Assembly (NCBI GenBank): GCA_936450465.1
Contig: OW388296.1
Span: forward strand, 17,216,526 to 17,280,525
Length of the DNA stretch: 64,000 bases
Source: Gibbula magus
Taxonomy: Eukaryota; Mollusca; Gastropoda; Trochida; Trochidae
Direction: 5' to 3'
Shown here: one piece after another, positions 24,040-54,445 of the stretch
Layout: each line of letters opens with the position of its first letter
How positions within the stretch are numbered: the stretch's first letter is position 1
Notes under the pieces: model-generated
The model's database searches: none
Told to the model about the DNA's origin: nothing
What the model saw: the letters and a program-made list of their open reading frames with translations, nothing else
Translations under genes and position numbers: made by a program

Positions 24040-27000
24040 TCACACAAGAAGAAGGACCCCATTTTTAATCGTCTCAGGCAGAGGCAGCCTTTGAATTTTT
24101 GCATAATCGCTGGAGAAGTATTTCCTGATGAACTGGCCACACTGTCCCTGGAGAGACAAGGGGGACTTGTACTTGTCTATATCAAACTTGTGTCCCAGCT
24201 CCTTGAGGAAGTCCGACCAGGACGATCCGTTGAGGCTTAGCGATACGTATGGCTTGTACACGCCCAGACAGTGCGGGATGTTGAGGTAGTCTTGTGGACA
24301 GAGTTCTAGGGATTCCTGACAAAACGTTGGCCGGATGTACGTCCCTGAGGCGTGGAGGATATCACAGATCGCGGGAGAAGCTTCAACGCACAGAGCGAGC
24401 TCCAGCATGTTCATGAAGTGCCCAAACACTCTGTCGTTGATGTTACCCACACCGGCGATGATCAGGTCTCGCACAAGGGATGTCAGGTCTGAAATTGGTG
24501 ATTTCAATTTTATACATTGCAGAGAAGAAGGTAATACAAATGATAAATTGAACAGGTAGGATTGTTTTCAGGTTTGAAAATGTCACATTGTTTATTGTTT
24601 ATTACAGGAAAATAGAGTCATGAGCCCTGAGGCTCATCTGGAATTTTTAGAATATCCATCACATGGTCTTTTCAAGAGAGGGTTACACCTAAATTTGGAC
24701 AAGATAACCTTGGGGGTCCATCAAATTTACTTCAAATGTTTAAAGGGGTGGGGGCACACCCCCAGAACCTCTCCTCTGGATCTCTTCCGTCATGGATACA
24801 ACGGTTGTTGGGGAAAAGCTATATGTACACTATGAGACAAATGATACTGCTTATGTTTTTTGCTAGATTGCTATTTCTCACCATGTCCGATAGCGAGAGC
24901 CAGAGGTGAGACTCCATTCACTGTGGTCATGTTGATATCAGCTCCCTTGTCAATCAAGAAGCGAGCGACCACAACATTTTTATGTCGACAAGCGCTCATC
25001 AACGGAGTGTAGCCAATCTCATCCTGGAAGTCGATTTGCGCTCCCTTGTCCAACAAGATACGAGCACATTCTGAAATTGCAACACAAATTGTAAAATTTG
25101 TATATCTAACACGATAATAGCAGTATCAATTAGTGCCGAACCTTTCTGAGTGGCCAACAGGATTCCAGCTTATCAAAGGGGACAATCCCTCACTGGCCAC
25201 TGGCTGAAATTAGGAATAATCTCTGAATATCCTGGGACAGATAAAGTAGCTTCAAAAAGGGTTGCTGTCTGGGATGTGGGTTGCAGGAGCAAGTGAACCT
25301 GAGATGATTATGAACTTGGACCATCATGTTGTATTTAAGTTTTTTACTGAGATAAAGTTAAAGGTTAGATGAAATGACATATGGTTAAAGAGGAATAATA
25401 AAAAATAGAGCCATGGGCTCTGTAGCTCATCATGATTTTATTGATTTATTATCTAAGGTTGAATATCTAAGTTATCTCAAGTAATACATTGTTAACAAGC
25501 AAAATAATATTGGTTTTAGATCATGACCACATTTAGGGTCATTGGGTCACGAAATCTACAATTTAGAATCCCCATTAGCCAAGGAGTCTGCACACAACTT
25601 TTCAGCTCTCTAGACCTGTTGGAACTTGAGAAGAAGATGAAAATAGGTTTTTAAGGATGTGACCCTTGTGACCCCATTTGGGGTCATGGGGTCACGAAAT
25701 CTACAATTTAGAATCCCCATTGGCCAAGGAGTCTGCACACAACTTTTCAGCTCTCTAGACCTGTTGGAACTGGAGAAGAAGATGAAAATAGGTTTTTAAG
25801 GATATGACCCCTGTGACCCAATTTGGGGTCACGGGGTCACGAAATCTACAATTTAGAATCCCCATTGGCCAAGGAGTCTGCACACAACTTTTCAGCTCTC
25901 TAGACCTGTTGGAACTGGAGAAGAAGATGAAAATAGGTTTTTAAGGATTTGACCCCTGTGACCCCATTTGGGGTCAATGGGTCACGAAATCTACAATTTA
26001 GAATCCCCATTGGCCAAGGAGTCTGCAAACATCTTTTCAGCTCTCTAGGCCTGTTGGAACTGGACAAGAAGATGAAAATAGGTTTTTAAACAATTGACCC
26101 CTGTGACCCCATTTGGGGTCATGGGGTCACGAAATCTACAATTTAGAATCCCCATTGGCAAAGGAGTCTGCACACAACTTTTCAGCTCTCTGGACCTTTT
26201 GAAACTGGAGAGGAAGATGAAAATAGGTTTTTAAGGATGTGACCCCTGTGACCCCATTTGGGGTCAATGGGTCACGAAATCTACAATTTAGAATCCCCAT
26301 TGGCCAAGGAGTCTGCAAACATCTTTTCAGCTCTCTAGGCCTGTTGGAACTGGACAAGAAGATGAAAATAGGTTTTTAAACAATTGACCCCTGTGACCCC
26401 ATTTGGGGTCATGGGGTCACGAAATCTACAATTTAGAATCCCCATTAGCCAAGGAGTCTGGAAACAACTTTTCAGCTCTCTAGACCTTTTGGAACTGGAG
26501 AAGAAGATGAAATTAGGTTTTTAAGGATGTGACCCCTTTGACCCCATTTTGGGTCACGGGGTCACGAAATCTACAATTTAGAATCCCCATTTGCCAAGGA
26601 GTCTGCACATAAAATTTCAACTCTGTGGAGTTATTGGTTCTGGAGAAGAAGTTGAAAAAGCGAAAAGTTTACGGACGGATGGACGGCCGGACGCCGGACG
26701 GATGGACGGCCGGACGCCGGACGCCATGCCATAAGCCCATTGGGCCTTTCAGGCCTGATGAGCTAAAAAGTGGCACATCCCACTGATCCTCTTCAAATCT
26801 TTGAAATAATAATAATCTGAACTAGGATTGCCACAGGCAATACTTAGGTCTTCAAGACTTCTGCTTGACCTTGAACTCCATGTTGGGATCTCCGTTATTC
26901 GCCAGTTTCACTGCTTTAAAACGAGCTATCAAACATGTCTCTATCTTCAGTAGTTATTTTACAAAAATTCTCCAAAGACAATGACCCCCTTAAAATGCAA

Positions 27001-30000
27001 CAATTGCTTATTAATGGACCCCTACATGATCTCTGTCACGATTAAGACAAAATGGTTAAATATTTTCATACTAAGGTGTAACATAGAAAATGTTGTCCTG
27101 TAATTTCTACTGAAGTAGATGTTATCATCATTTAGATTGCATACATAATCAATGCGTTATTCTGTACTGTATATTCAGGAAAATACTCAAAAATGCTCAT
27201 TTTCGGACCCCTAGACGATGTTTGAAGCTTAAGTATAAACTTTTTGATGAAAGTAAACAACAGAAAAGTTGTTTTTCTTGAAATTGTGAATTCGTAGGTT
27301 TGGGTAAAATTTCAATAGCATAATAAGTTAAGCAGTTATGATCCTTTCAACTATGCTGAAAACGGCGATTTTCGAAAAATGACAATCTTCTGTGACTTGT
27401 CACATATAAACTATGACAGATACGTGCTCGAAAAATATTATCCTCAATAAATAACGTTTCTACATGAAACAGAACTGTTTAAAGACTTCCTATCTTCATT
27501 TGTTTATGATCAATAATTCTCCAAAAGATATACCCCTCAGAAATGCTCAAAATCACAAAATTTAAATTTATTGGGAATATGTCCAAATTGTGCCCAAACT
27601 ATCACGTTTTATATAATAATGATGTGTTATGGAATTGTTAAACTAGTTATAAGAAAGAGAAGGCAATGAGTAACTTTGACATAACTTCATTAGTAACAGA
27701 GTTGTGTCCCTTTTAAGTCAAAGGTCGAACATCCCCTTTTCAAAAAGTTCAATTTTCAAAATACTGTAATTCGAAAACGGTTTAACTTGGAGCTAAGGTT
27801 GATAGATTCATATAAACAGCAGTCTTTCAGCTTTCAAATAAGCTATCACACATAGCTGTATATATTGCCGTTATTTAGAAGAAGATTTTTGAAGACGCGT
27901 ACCCTCAAAACCGCGAAAGTGCACCAAATTTTCAGTTTTTTCAAAATAGCAAAAAATCTATTATTACGGCCGAAAACCGCAATAGGCCTTATCGATGGGG
28001 AATGTTATTGCCCACATTTTGGTGAAAGTTTTATGAAAATATCTTGACAAGTTTTCGAGCTATTGAGGTTTGAAGTTTCAACTTCAAGGGGAGATAACTC
28101 ACGATAGAAGTCGAAAATAAAAAATCGGCCGACGTACAGGGCTAGTTTTTGTTACAGGCTATCATCACTGAAAATTTCAATGAAATCGGTTCAGCTGTTT
28201 TGGCTGTGCACGTGACACAAAAAAAGTACAAATAATAATAAGGAAAATCCGGATAAGAACAATAGGTCTTCCAGACATACGTCTTGAAGACCTAAAAAGC
28301 TACACTTTTTAACTGCTTTGGAAATGAAATGATTACAGACAGAAATGGCAAACACGTATTACATACCAGTGGGAAACAAATCTTTAATTTCATCTATAAA
28401 TTTGCTCAAATCAAAATGTGGTAAAGTTTATGCCACCTTCAGAGACTGCGAAGTGCAGGGGTTGCTTCCCAATGCGGTTCCTGCTGGCAATATCTGCTCC
28501 ATGCTGGATTAAACTGGTTACAGCTGGAAGGTTGTCGTCAGCAACAGCCCGATGTAAGGATGTGCTGCCGTCCCCATGTCTGTGGTCGATATTGGCTCCA
28601 TGTTCAGCCAACACATGGATGAATTCTGAAACAAAAGTTACATTAATTTATGTTGCAGAAAAATATAGAATTTTAGTGCATTCAACACATCCCAGTTAAA
28701 GAAACCATCTTTTTTTCATGACATTCTTCATTCTCCTCCCATAGAGGTTACTCAACTCATCTTCCCACATGAAAGCAGTTAACAAATTTAGAATGGAGAA
28801 TGTTTTTGTAAACCATATAATTCTTGTGACGGGTTTGATCTTTACATAGTTGAAGAAACCAAGATTTTCTGGATAACAACTTCTATACTGTGCAGATACA
28901 CAACATTTCTGAGAATATGCTCACTCCTTTATCAGGTGGACAGATATTACTCAACTCATAACTTGCCCTGTAACCTCTGTTACAATTCACTGATACTGAT
29001 GCTATGAAAGCAGTGAAAATTTGTGAATGGAGAGAATGAAGAATGTTTGTGAACCATGTAACTCTAACTTTGTAGACACTCACTAAAATCTCTGTAAAAT
29101 GATTGTCAAATGTTTGACAAACTTCACTTTTTTTTTTTTAAATGTGGCTCGTAGGACAGATTTGATTTTTACATTTTCTTATCACTTACACGCTCTAATC
29201 TGTGGTAATCTTCACCATTTTCTCTTAAATGAGAATGAGATGAGATGTTTTCTTTGCTCTGTACTCCTCTTCATTCTAAACTCCCTACTGATTGATATAA
29301 AAAAAAACCTCTAGATCAGTTTTCATGTGTAATTCATTTTTTCTCCAGTATGAGTAAGTTTAAGAAATGAAACTGCACATTGAGCAATTGTTTTGATAAC
29401 AGACATGACATCAACAATGATTATCATGATTGAGAGGTCATTTATTGTCAAAGAATCAGGCCACAGATTCAAAATTAGGCAAGATTTGTATGCTATAAAA
29501 GATAAGTTACCTTCTGGTGAATCCCTCCTTCCAGAGACATAGCTGATTGGGCTGTATCCGAGAATATCAACACTGTTTGCATCTGCACCCTCTGATTTAA
29601 CAAACATTTAAACATCAACAAATCTACCAATTAAAAGAAACTGTGCAGTGATAAATTTACAAATATGAACTGCAGAGTCCAGGGACTCGCTACCACAAAC
29701 TCTTGTGAGTCCTAGCAGATATAAGAGAGTCTCTCTGTATTAAAGTAAACACATAAAACATAACAACCCTTTGAGTCAAGGGGACTCGCAGCTTAAATTC
29801 TTATTCTTATGAGTCCTTTCCAAATTTAAAACAGGACTTGGGGGGGAAATTTATCACTGCTGTGTTATCAGTCACTAGTGAAATAACATTGGAAAGTGAC
29901 TTGACAACGTAATGATACCGATTAGGAGTACTCTCATTGCTGTGGTGACAAAAGCTTGCTGGGCCCGAATCAACATAAAATCCAAACTGCTAACCATGAA

Positions 30001-33000
30001 AATACTGGCTATATCATATACCGGTAATAGATGGAGATTCCTTCTTTCTTGAAAAATATCTTGTTCATTTCATCGGTGCACCACTTGTGATGATATAGAG
30101 AGGATATTTGGCTTTTCTTGACTTGTACCATGTTTATCTCATCGAGTAAGGTAGAAAGGTTATATATAACTTTTCTACCTCACGAGATGAGATAAACATG
30201 GTATTTGTCAAGAAAAGACACATTTTCTATTTATTATATGACCAAATCTTTGCATATTCACCGAAATAGACTTGTATTTACGTTAAGTCGGCCCCAGAAT
30301 CAGCCTGTCACCTCAGCAACAATGTAACGTCATGAACGTGTCATGACCTCGTAGCATTGTTTTATGACGTCAGGTCATTGTTATATCAGTCACTAGTGAC
30401 TGATAACACGTTCCATTGTTATGTTCACTAGTGATAGATCCCGGTATTTCACCTGCAATCATATAATAAAGAGAGAATATCTGTCTTTTCTTGATTTGTA
30501 CCATGTTTATCAAGAATAAACAGATATTCTATATATTTGTATGAAATTCTTATAATTATGCTAAAACAATATTATTTTCATGTTGAGTGGCCGCTTGGAG
30601 GACACCATCGCCGCAGTAATATTGGCATCATAAGAAATTTAACTAAGTCAGACCTTTTTTTAATGACGTCAAAACCTTGAACTTTAACCTTTGGGCTTTG
30701 AGTAGTAATAACATGTTATTGTCACCATAATCTCTGAATATAACAGGTTATCACCACTGTGAACAGCTAGCAGGCTTATTCCACTGACACAATATTTCAA
30801 GAGCAATCATACAGTAACACATTCTACCACACTCAAAGATATAAACATGGTATTCTAGCTAGCCTTACTCTGCAATAGGGCTGTGACCATCTCCAAGGAA
30901 CTTTTCTGAGCGGCGGAGATGATGATACTGTAGTACGGGGGCTTCGGGATATTCGGATCGGCCCCTGCGTCGAGGAGGAGCCGGCTGATCTCTACATCAT
31001 TCGCCTTCACTACAGCCTGAGAGAGGGGTGTATTTGCTGAAACAGAGAATTTACAATCATTTTGTAGATATTCTTGAAAAACAAATGTAACTGAAACAAG
31101 AAGACATAGTCATCAACATCCCCCGCCAGACACAAGAAATGAGAACAAGGGCAATAATAAGAAATAATTGTGCGCTTCTCATTTTCTTTCCATTAAGGTA
31201 ACGAGATCCTCAAGCCACACAACTGATTTGATGTAAAACAATGTCTGAGAAACGCTATATCCTTGGATACTTGAAACAGAGTAAATAAAAGCGGAACAAG
31301 GGGAATAACTCCAGAAAAAATAATCACATGCTTCTTTTTTTCAAACTCCATCAAGGTATCGATGGCCTTAAAACACACACCAAATTTGGTTATCCTATCT
31401 TAAATAGTTTCTGAGAAAAGCTGTCCCCTTTGGTGAAACCTTGAACAGAGTCCAAATATACGGAACAAGGGCAATAACTCCACAAAGATTAATTGTGTGC
31501 TTCTCATTTTCGAACTCCATCAAGGTATTTACGCCCTCAAGCCACACACCAAATTGGGTAATCCTATCTTAAATAGTCTCTGAGAAAAGCTGTCCCCTTT
31601 AGAGATAGCATGAACCGAGTCCAAAAATACGGAACAAGAGCAATAACTCCGGAAAAAATAATCACACGGTTTTTATTTTCGAACTCCATCAAGGTATTTA
31701 TGTCCACAAGCCACACACCAAATTTGGAAACTCTATCTTAAACAGTTTCTGAGAAAAGCAGTCCCCTTTGGAGATACATGAACAGAGTCCAAAAAATACG
31801 GAACAAGGGCAATAACTCCGATTAAAATAATCACATCGTTCTTATTTTCGAACTCCATCGAGGTATTTATGTCTACAAGCCACACACCAAATTTGGAAAC
31901 CCTATCTTAAACAGTATCTGAGAAAAGCTGTCCCCTTTGGAGATACCATGAACAGAGTCCAAAAATATGGAACAAGGGCAATAACTCCGGAAAAAATAAT
32001 CACACGGTTCTTATTTTCGAACTCCATCAAGGTATTTATGTCCACAAGACACATACCAAATTTTGAAACCCTATCTTAAACAGTTTCTGCGAAAAGCTGT
32101 CCCCTTTGGAGATACCATGAACAGAGACCAAAAATACGGAACAAGGGCAATAACTCCGGAAAAAATAATCACATCGTTCTTATTTTCGAACTCTATCGAG
32201 GTATCTATGTCCACAAGCCACACACCAAATTTGGTCGTTCTATCTTAAATAGTTTCTGAGAAAAGCTGTCCCCTTCATAGCGGACGGACGCACGCACGCA
32301 CGCACGGACGGACAGACGCATGCACGCACGGACGGAGCCCAAACCTATATCCCCCTTCCACTTCGTGGCGGGGGATAATAAACAGGTTAGGAAAAGTGCA
32401 ACATTCTCAAAATTGGTGGTATTTGACTAATTGGATTTGATTGAAATTCCATTAATCCATTACAAAATCTGGAATCTTAAAATATGAAAAGGTTCAACTT
32501 TAGTTAGTGGGTAATACACATGTAAAGTTTCAGGAAGATACAATTAAGGATTTTGGAGTTCTGCTCTTGAAACAAACTTATCCCTGAAGAAAGTCCAAAT
32601 CCAACCTTACATGTTTCTATGGAAACAATAGAAGAAAATTCAGGAATCTGAATATATCATAAGGCATCATTTCAGTTCGTGGGTAATACACATGGAAAGT
32701 TGCAGAAAGATACTGTGGTTTTCGAGGTTTTCGAGGTTTTCGAGTTCTGATCCAGAAACAAATATATTACGGACGGGCAGGGCAATGACAATATTCCAGA
32801 AATCCTTTTCGAGATACCATGAAAAGAGTCCCAAACTTGGAACAAGGGCAATAGATCCTGTAAAACTAGTGTGCGCTTCTCATTTTCACCCTACATGAAG
32901 TTATTTATGAACTAAAGCCTCATATCAAATTTGGTTATTCTATCGTAAACGGATTCTAAAATAAGCTCTCCTTTATCTCGGGCGGACAGATGGTGGCATG

Positions 33001-34206
33001 AAAAGAAGCATGCATACACTATCCGAGATCAAACCTATATCCCCCTTCCACTTCACAGGATATAGAAATAGAGCTATTGGCTCTGTAGTTCAGCAGGCTT
33101 TGCAATATTTATGAACTTAATCAGACAAAAGGTTCAGGTGATGCAATGAATCCTCACTAAATATGCAATGTTAAGTTGCTGATAACGGTATGTCAAAGCA
33201 GGATTTCAGCATTCTAGTGCTTTTAGTACATTAGAAGAAGTAAAAAAAACCAGATGAGCTATAAAATTATATACTAACCGAAGTTATCAAGTTGATTTAC
33301 ACTCTCTCCATTTTGTATAAGGTAATCAACAATACAGGCATGTCCTGCTTTTGCAGCAGAGTGCAACAAATATTTCCTTCCCCCAGGATGACAGCGTCGA
33401 ACACATTTATGCTGCATCAGCAGTTTCAAAACATCTGGGTGGCCCTGGTGACAAGCCATATGAAGCGGAGAGTATGTGTTCAAATTAACAACACACACTG
33501 GTTGTCTTTTAGTTCGCAACACATCCAAGAACAGCTTCACAATGTTCAAATCACCCGCTTTTGCTGCAATATGCAGAGGTGTGTTTCCGCTTCTATCCAC
33601 AGCAGATGGTGGAACGTTTCTATCCAACAGTAATTTGACAATGTCATGTCTCACAGGATCTTCAACAGCATAAAATAGAAGTGAATGTTGCCGGAATCTT
33701 TCATACGCTTCACATCTATCCAAATACATTGAACCACCAGCATCCACCAAAATCTGAAGTAACGAATGGTTTCGAAGTTGACATGCAACCCCAAGTACTT
33801 CTCCTTTCTCATCACTGCTAAAAGAGGGATCAGATCTTATGAGCTCCTGCAATGCTAATGCATCATTGGTAATAAGTGGGAGACACAGCACAGACATTTT
33901 AACAGTTGATGGTAGTCTTGCAAGTAGGTCATCCAAGTTAGATAAATGTGACAGAGTGTCTGCTACATTGAATTTGGTCTTAGACACACCAGCTTGTAAC
34001 AGAGATTTCAGTATTTCAATATTTCCATTAAGAATCGCCAAGTGCACAGGGCATAAACCATCCTGACAATAATCAAGCACGCTACTTGATAACTTATTGT
34101 CTTCTGCGTTTGAATTGTTTTGATTGCTGTCTGGTTTGATGACAAGGTTCACAGTCTCATTGTCGTTTGTTCGAACAGCCTCCCAAAGAATATTTCCACG
34201 CTCCAT
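24040..34206 (-). CDS. Ankyrin-repeat protein with C-terminal SOCS-box-like domain (ASB type)
   Basis: Coding exons in transcript order are 34206-33279, 31036-30869, 29591-29511, 28625-28437, 25070-24882 and 24488-24040. All have GT/AG borders, every intron is phase 1, and they join to 667 residues. The start ATG gives MERGNILWEAV. Ankyrin repeats are clear from about residue 50 and dense from about 180 to 520 (for example GNTPLHIAAKAGDLNIVKLF, YTPLMSACRHKNVVVARFL). The last 41 residues match a SOCS box: SLQGQCGQFIRKYF fits the elongin B/C-binding box and LPLPETIKNGVLL fits the cullin-5 box. Family members are substrate receptors of cullin-5 ubiquitin ligases, with the ankyrin stack binding the target; that role here is inferred. 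The specific ASB orthologue cannot be named. Confidence 0.85.
25401..26769 (-). mobile_element. Pearl/HINE-like non-autonomous element E
   Basis: Same ends and orientation as C and D, in intron 4 of the ASB-like gene. It has about seven or eight array units. The block around 25980-26120 recurs almost exactly at about 26265-26405, showing a recent two-unit duplication inside the array. (ACGG)n and GGCCGGACGCC repeats precede the terminal hairpin. A solitary related end, TAGAGTCATGAGCCC, is at about 24612. Confidence 0.75.
26844..28295. mobile_element. 1.45-kb repeat with GTCTTCAAGAC termini
   Basis: It is bounded by TTAGGTCTTCAAGAC and its exact complement GTCTTGAAGACCTAA. The right end is itself a short hairpin (TAGGTCTTCCAGAC...GTCTTGAAGACCTA). 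A deleted copy is at about 39838-40156, with the shared interior CTTCTGCTTGACC and the same right end. No transposase frame is found and no target duplication is obvious. Confidence 0.6.
28862..28950. repeat. Foldback-family repeat with hammerhead-like core (copy 3)
   Basis: On the minus strand CTGATAA, GGAGTGAGCATATTCTC, A and GAAA are followed by TGTTGTGTATCTGCACAGTA. It has the same terminal CTGGATAAC as copies 1 and 2. It lies in intron 3 of the ASB-like gene. Confidence 0.45.
29640..29850. repeat. Dispersed repeat, GAGTCC family, copy 1
   Basis: Shares TCCAGGGACTCGCTACCACAA, AGCTTAAATT and TATGAGTCCTTTCCAAATTT with about 46600-46760 in the same order. No coding sequence. This copy lies just upstream of exon 3 of the ASB-like gene, inside intron 2. 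Confidence 0.6.
29865..30540. repeat. Dispersed repeat family with TGACGTCA and ATCCCAGTATTTC blocks
   Basis: TATATCAGTCACT, ATCCCGGTATTTCA and ATCATATAATAAA blocks recur with the same order at about 40320-40500, and the end alone recurs at about 44965-45020. A palindrome at 30112-30218 (TTGAC...ACCATGTTTATCTCATCGAG and its complement) sits inside. Several TGACGTCA or near-matches are part of the family. Mobile origin is likely but the ends are not fixed. Confidence 0.45.
31113..32378. mobile_element. Array-bearing element with 169-bp units
   Basis: The ends ATCCCCCGCCA and TGGCGGGGGAT are inverted. Inside, the landmark CTGTCCCC recurs at 31421, 31590, about 31759, 31928, 32097 and 32266, a strict 169-bp period. 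Each unit carries CGAACTCCATCAAGGTAT and ACGGAACAAGGGCAATAACTC. An (ACGG)n/(ACGC)n tract at 32280-32336 precedes the right end. The plan (array, then ACGG-type tract, then conserved end) parallels the pearl-like elements but the sequence is unrelated. It lies in intron 1 of the ASB-like gene. Confidence 0.72.
32386..33062. mobile_element. Related element with two to three units and the same right end
   Basis: GTGGGTAATACACATG recurs at about 32508 and 32681 (period about 173 bp). A unit resembling the 169-bp family follows (GGAACAAGGGCAATAG at about 32840). The right end, AAACCTATATCCCCCTTCCAC, matches that of 31113-32378. It looks like a hybrid or older copy. Confidence 0.5.
33063..33265 (-). 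mobile_element. Short deletion derivative of a pearl-like element
   Basis: It begins like the family end (AATAGAGCTATTGGCTCTGTAG) and finishes at CCAGATGAGCTATAA, with no array units left. Its end is 14 bp from the exon 1 splice donor of the ASB-like gene. Confidence 0.5.
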
Positions 34207-36545
34207 TGCAAAAGCCAGTGTTTTGTTTTGATATATTTACAAATCACATTTTCTGCATTTTTAATACAATTCCGTTAATTCTTCTCAAATATCATATAAA
34301 CCTGATTCTTGAACATCGGTTTCAATTAATTTGACTTTCAATCAAATACATAAAATTCATTCACAGGTTATTTTCGTTATATTTCAGCGAATGTTTGCAC
34401 AAGCCAAAGTGACAGATCGCTCGGTTATCTTTTGCAATATAAAAGCTTGAGTCCGTCTTGCATAACATAACGTCTGTCAACATGAACCCTTCCTCATCAG
34501 TCAATGAAAGGTCAAACAAGCTCATGTTCAATGTATTGCAAACTCTCAATTTCTTTCCTTACGGTGCCAAAGACAGTTTATTAAATCTTCTGCCCGATTT
34601 GTTTTCTTTTTCCTTATGATCCGGAAGTAAACTAAAGCTACCGGAACTACGTCACAGCAAATTCCTAGTCCAATTGCAGTATCCCCCTCTAGAGCCAATT
34701 GAGGTGTGGTTGACCGTTGATGTATCACGATCGGAAAAACAACCAAATCGCATCAAAATAACCTCCAAAACGGGGATTTTCCTCAGGTATTTCAACTAAC
34801 TAATGTATTTGTTGTATTATTCGTGTAACTAGTTGCATCTATGTGATGCAATCTTGTAAAAATGGCTTGAAAGTTCGCTATCGGCGGATAATGAGCAAAC
34901 GCCATTTATGGTAATGCATCTCCGTGTTTTCTCCTTATCAAAATATGTTTTCCTGGTTCGGAAGAGTTTATATTGTGTTATACGGTTAATGTATCGGTTA
35001 AGTTATGGGTATTTTCGCAAATCGCTGGTTTTGTAGTGCGTATTGAAGGTTCTAACTATTTGAATTCGCCATCAGAGATGCATGGATGGTTTGAAGTATC
35101 GCCATCTTGATGACATCATCAGCCAAGCAGGCCCGGCTACTCAATTTTGAGTTTTGCTAATCATTTCTTTGCATACAGTCCAAATTTTCACCCAGCAACG
35201 CCCGCTAATAAGAAAACATTCACTCGTTTTGGTCCTATTTGATGCTCAACTATTACTTTCTGAAGGATAGAGGATAGAAGGAAACAAAGCAAGTGACCTC
35301 TTTTCCTTCGTATCGTACGATTTCTTTGGAGCCAGACAGTTTCACAACGACTCCCTACTGCTTCGACAGAGTACGAATACAAACGCTAGCAGAATTAGTG
35401 TATGATAAACCCTCTTAAACTAGTTTTAGGCCAAAATAACCCTTGCAATGTTCGTTTATCATCTCATTATGGCCCCGCCCTTGTTTAGCACGCGATTGGA
35501 CAGTATGGCCATCGTCCTTCCAATGGTTGAAAGTGACTCATATCTTTTAATAGTGAAGTTTCTCTCCTATTAATTATTAGAAATGCTAAAAATATAACAT
35601 AATAATTTGGTATATAAAAGACAGATCCCTGCCTGAGTTAAAATATTCATTGTTGAGAAGCCAAATACATTGATATTTCGGAACAACAAATATTATTGTG
35701 CAGGTGTTCGAGGCAGGTAGGATGTTACTTAATTGTACATGTCGTCATAGTTTTATAGTATACACTCTACAATCAAATCTTCTTGTAGTTTGAGTAAATA
35801 TTTCATAGTTGAATATATGGTGGTAATGTTGGAGCCACACCCATTTACTCTCTTGATAATATGGATAATGGTGTGTGTTTGCACAATGTCATATACATTT
35901 GAAAAAATTGTACATTGAAATAAATTTGTACTATTGTCCAAATCACGCGATGTCATTTGCAGAAACTCTGGTTAGTTAAAAAAAATGCATACCCTATCTT
36001 GCTTGTAAAAATGTGTTCTGGGGAATAAAAGTTGCAAAATAGTGCATCTGCCTGGATACAAACTTGTATCATTCGGAGGTGTCCTCGCCAAACCGTCTGA
36101 TAACAGCCCATAGACAGCCCAACAGCCATTCTTATGTTGGTCTCCGTAACATGTTAGCGAATGATTCTGAATGCTTTCAAAATGGCAACCGTTTGATAAA
36201 TATGTAATTGGTCAGCTATGTGACTGGGTTTTGTCTGCACTAAACTGGTACATAACACACGTCAATACAGGATGTTGTCAGACCTTGTGGAGGGGAATCT
36301 TCAGAACCAGTTTGTATCCTGGTAGATGCATTATTTTGCAAATTTATTCCTTGAAAAAAGGTAGATTTTTAATCAGACTGACTGGTAAACAACTGGAACT
36401 AGAATGCAATTGTTAGAGTCGAGGGTTTTGGAAGGGGGATATTTTTTGAGTGCTCACCAAAGGTCAGTTAGAAACTATCAACAGAATAAGAGCTTCATTT
36501 CTCTTGGTATATGTTTTAATGAAATTTCTTTTTTCTTTCTTGCAG
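34207..36545. other. Intergenic region between divergent ASB-like and RhoA genes
   Basis: The ASB-like gene leaves on the minus strand and RhoA on the plus strand, so promoters of both may lie here. No TATA box or first exon can be assigned. RhoA exon 1 as seen begins after a splice acceptor (TTTCTTTCTTGCAG, ending 36545), so an upstream non-coding exon is expected. Around 34850-35350 is moderately richer in CpG than its surroundings. Confidence 0.4.
36011..36375. mobile_element. Inverted-repeat element, copy 2
   Basis: Aligns with 10017-10419 through TTGCAAAATAGTGCATCT, CTGATAACAGC, GAATGCTTTCAAAA, ACTGGG...CACTAAACTGGT, CAGACCTTGTGG and GCATTATTTTGCAAATTT. The left end is eroded. It lies about 170 bp upstream of the RhoA exon 1 acceptor. 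Confidence 0.55.
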
Positions 36546-36552
36546 GAAGTAA

Positions 36553-54445
<17,893 letters not shown>

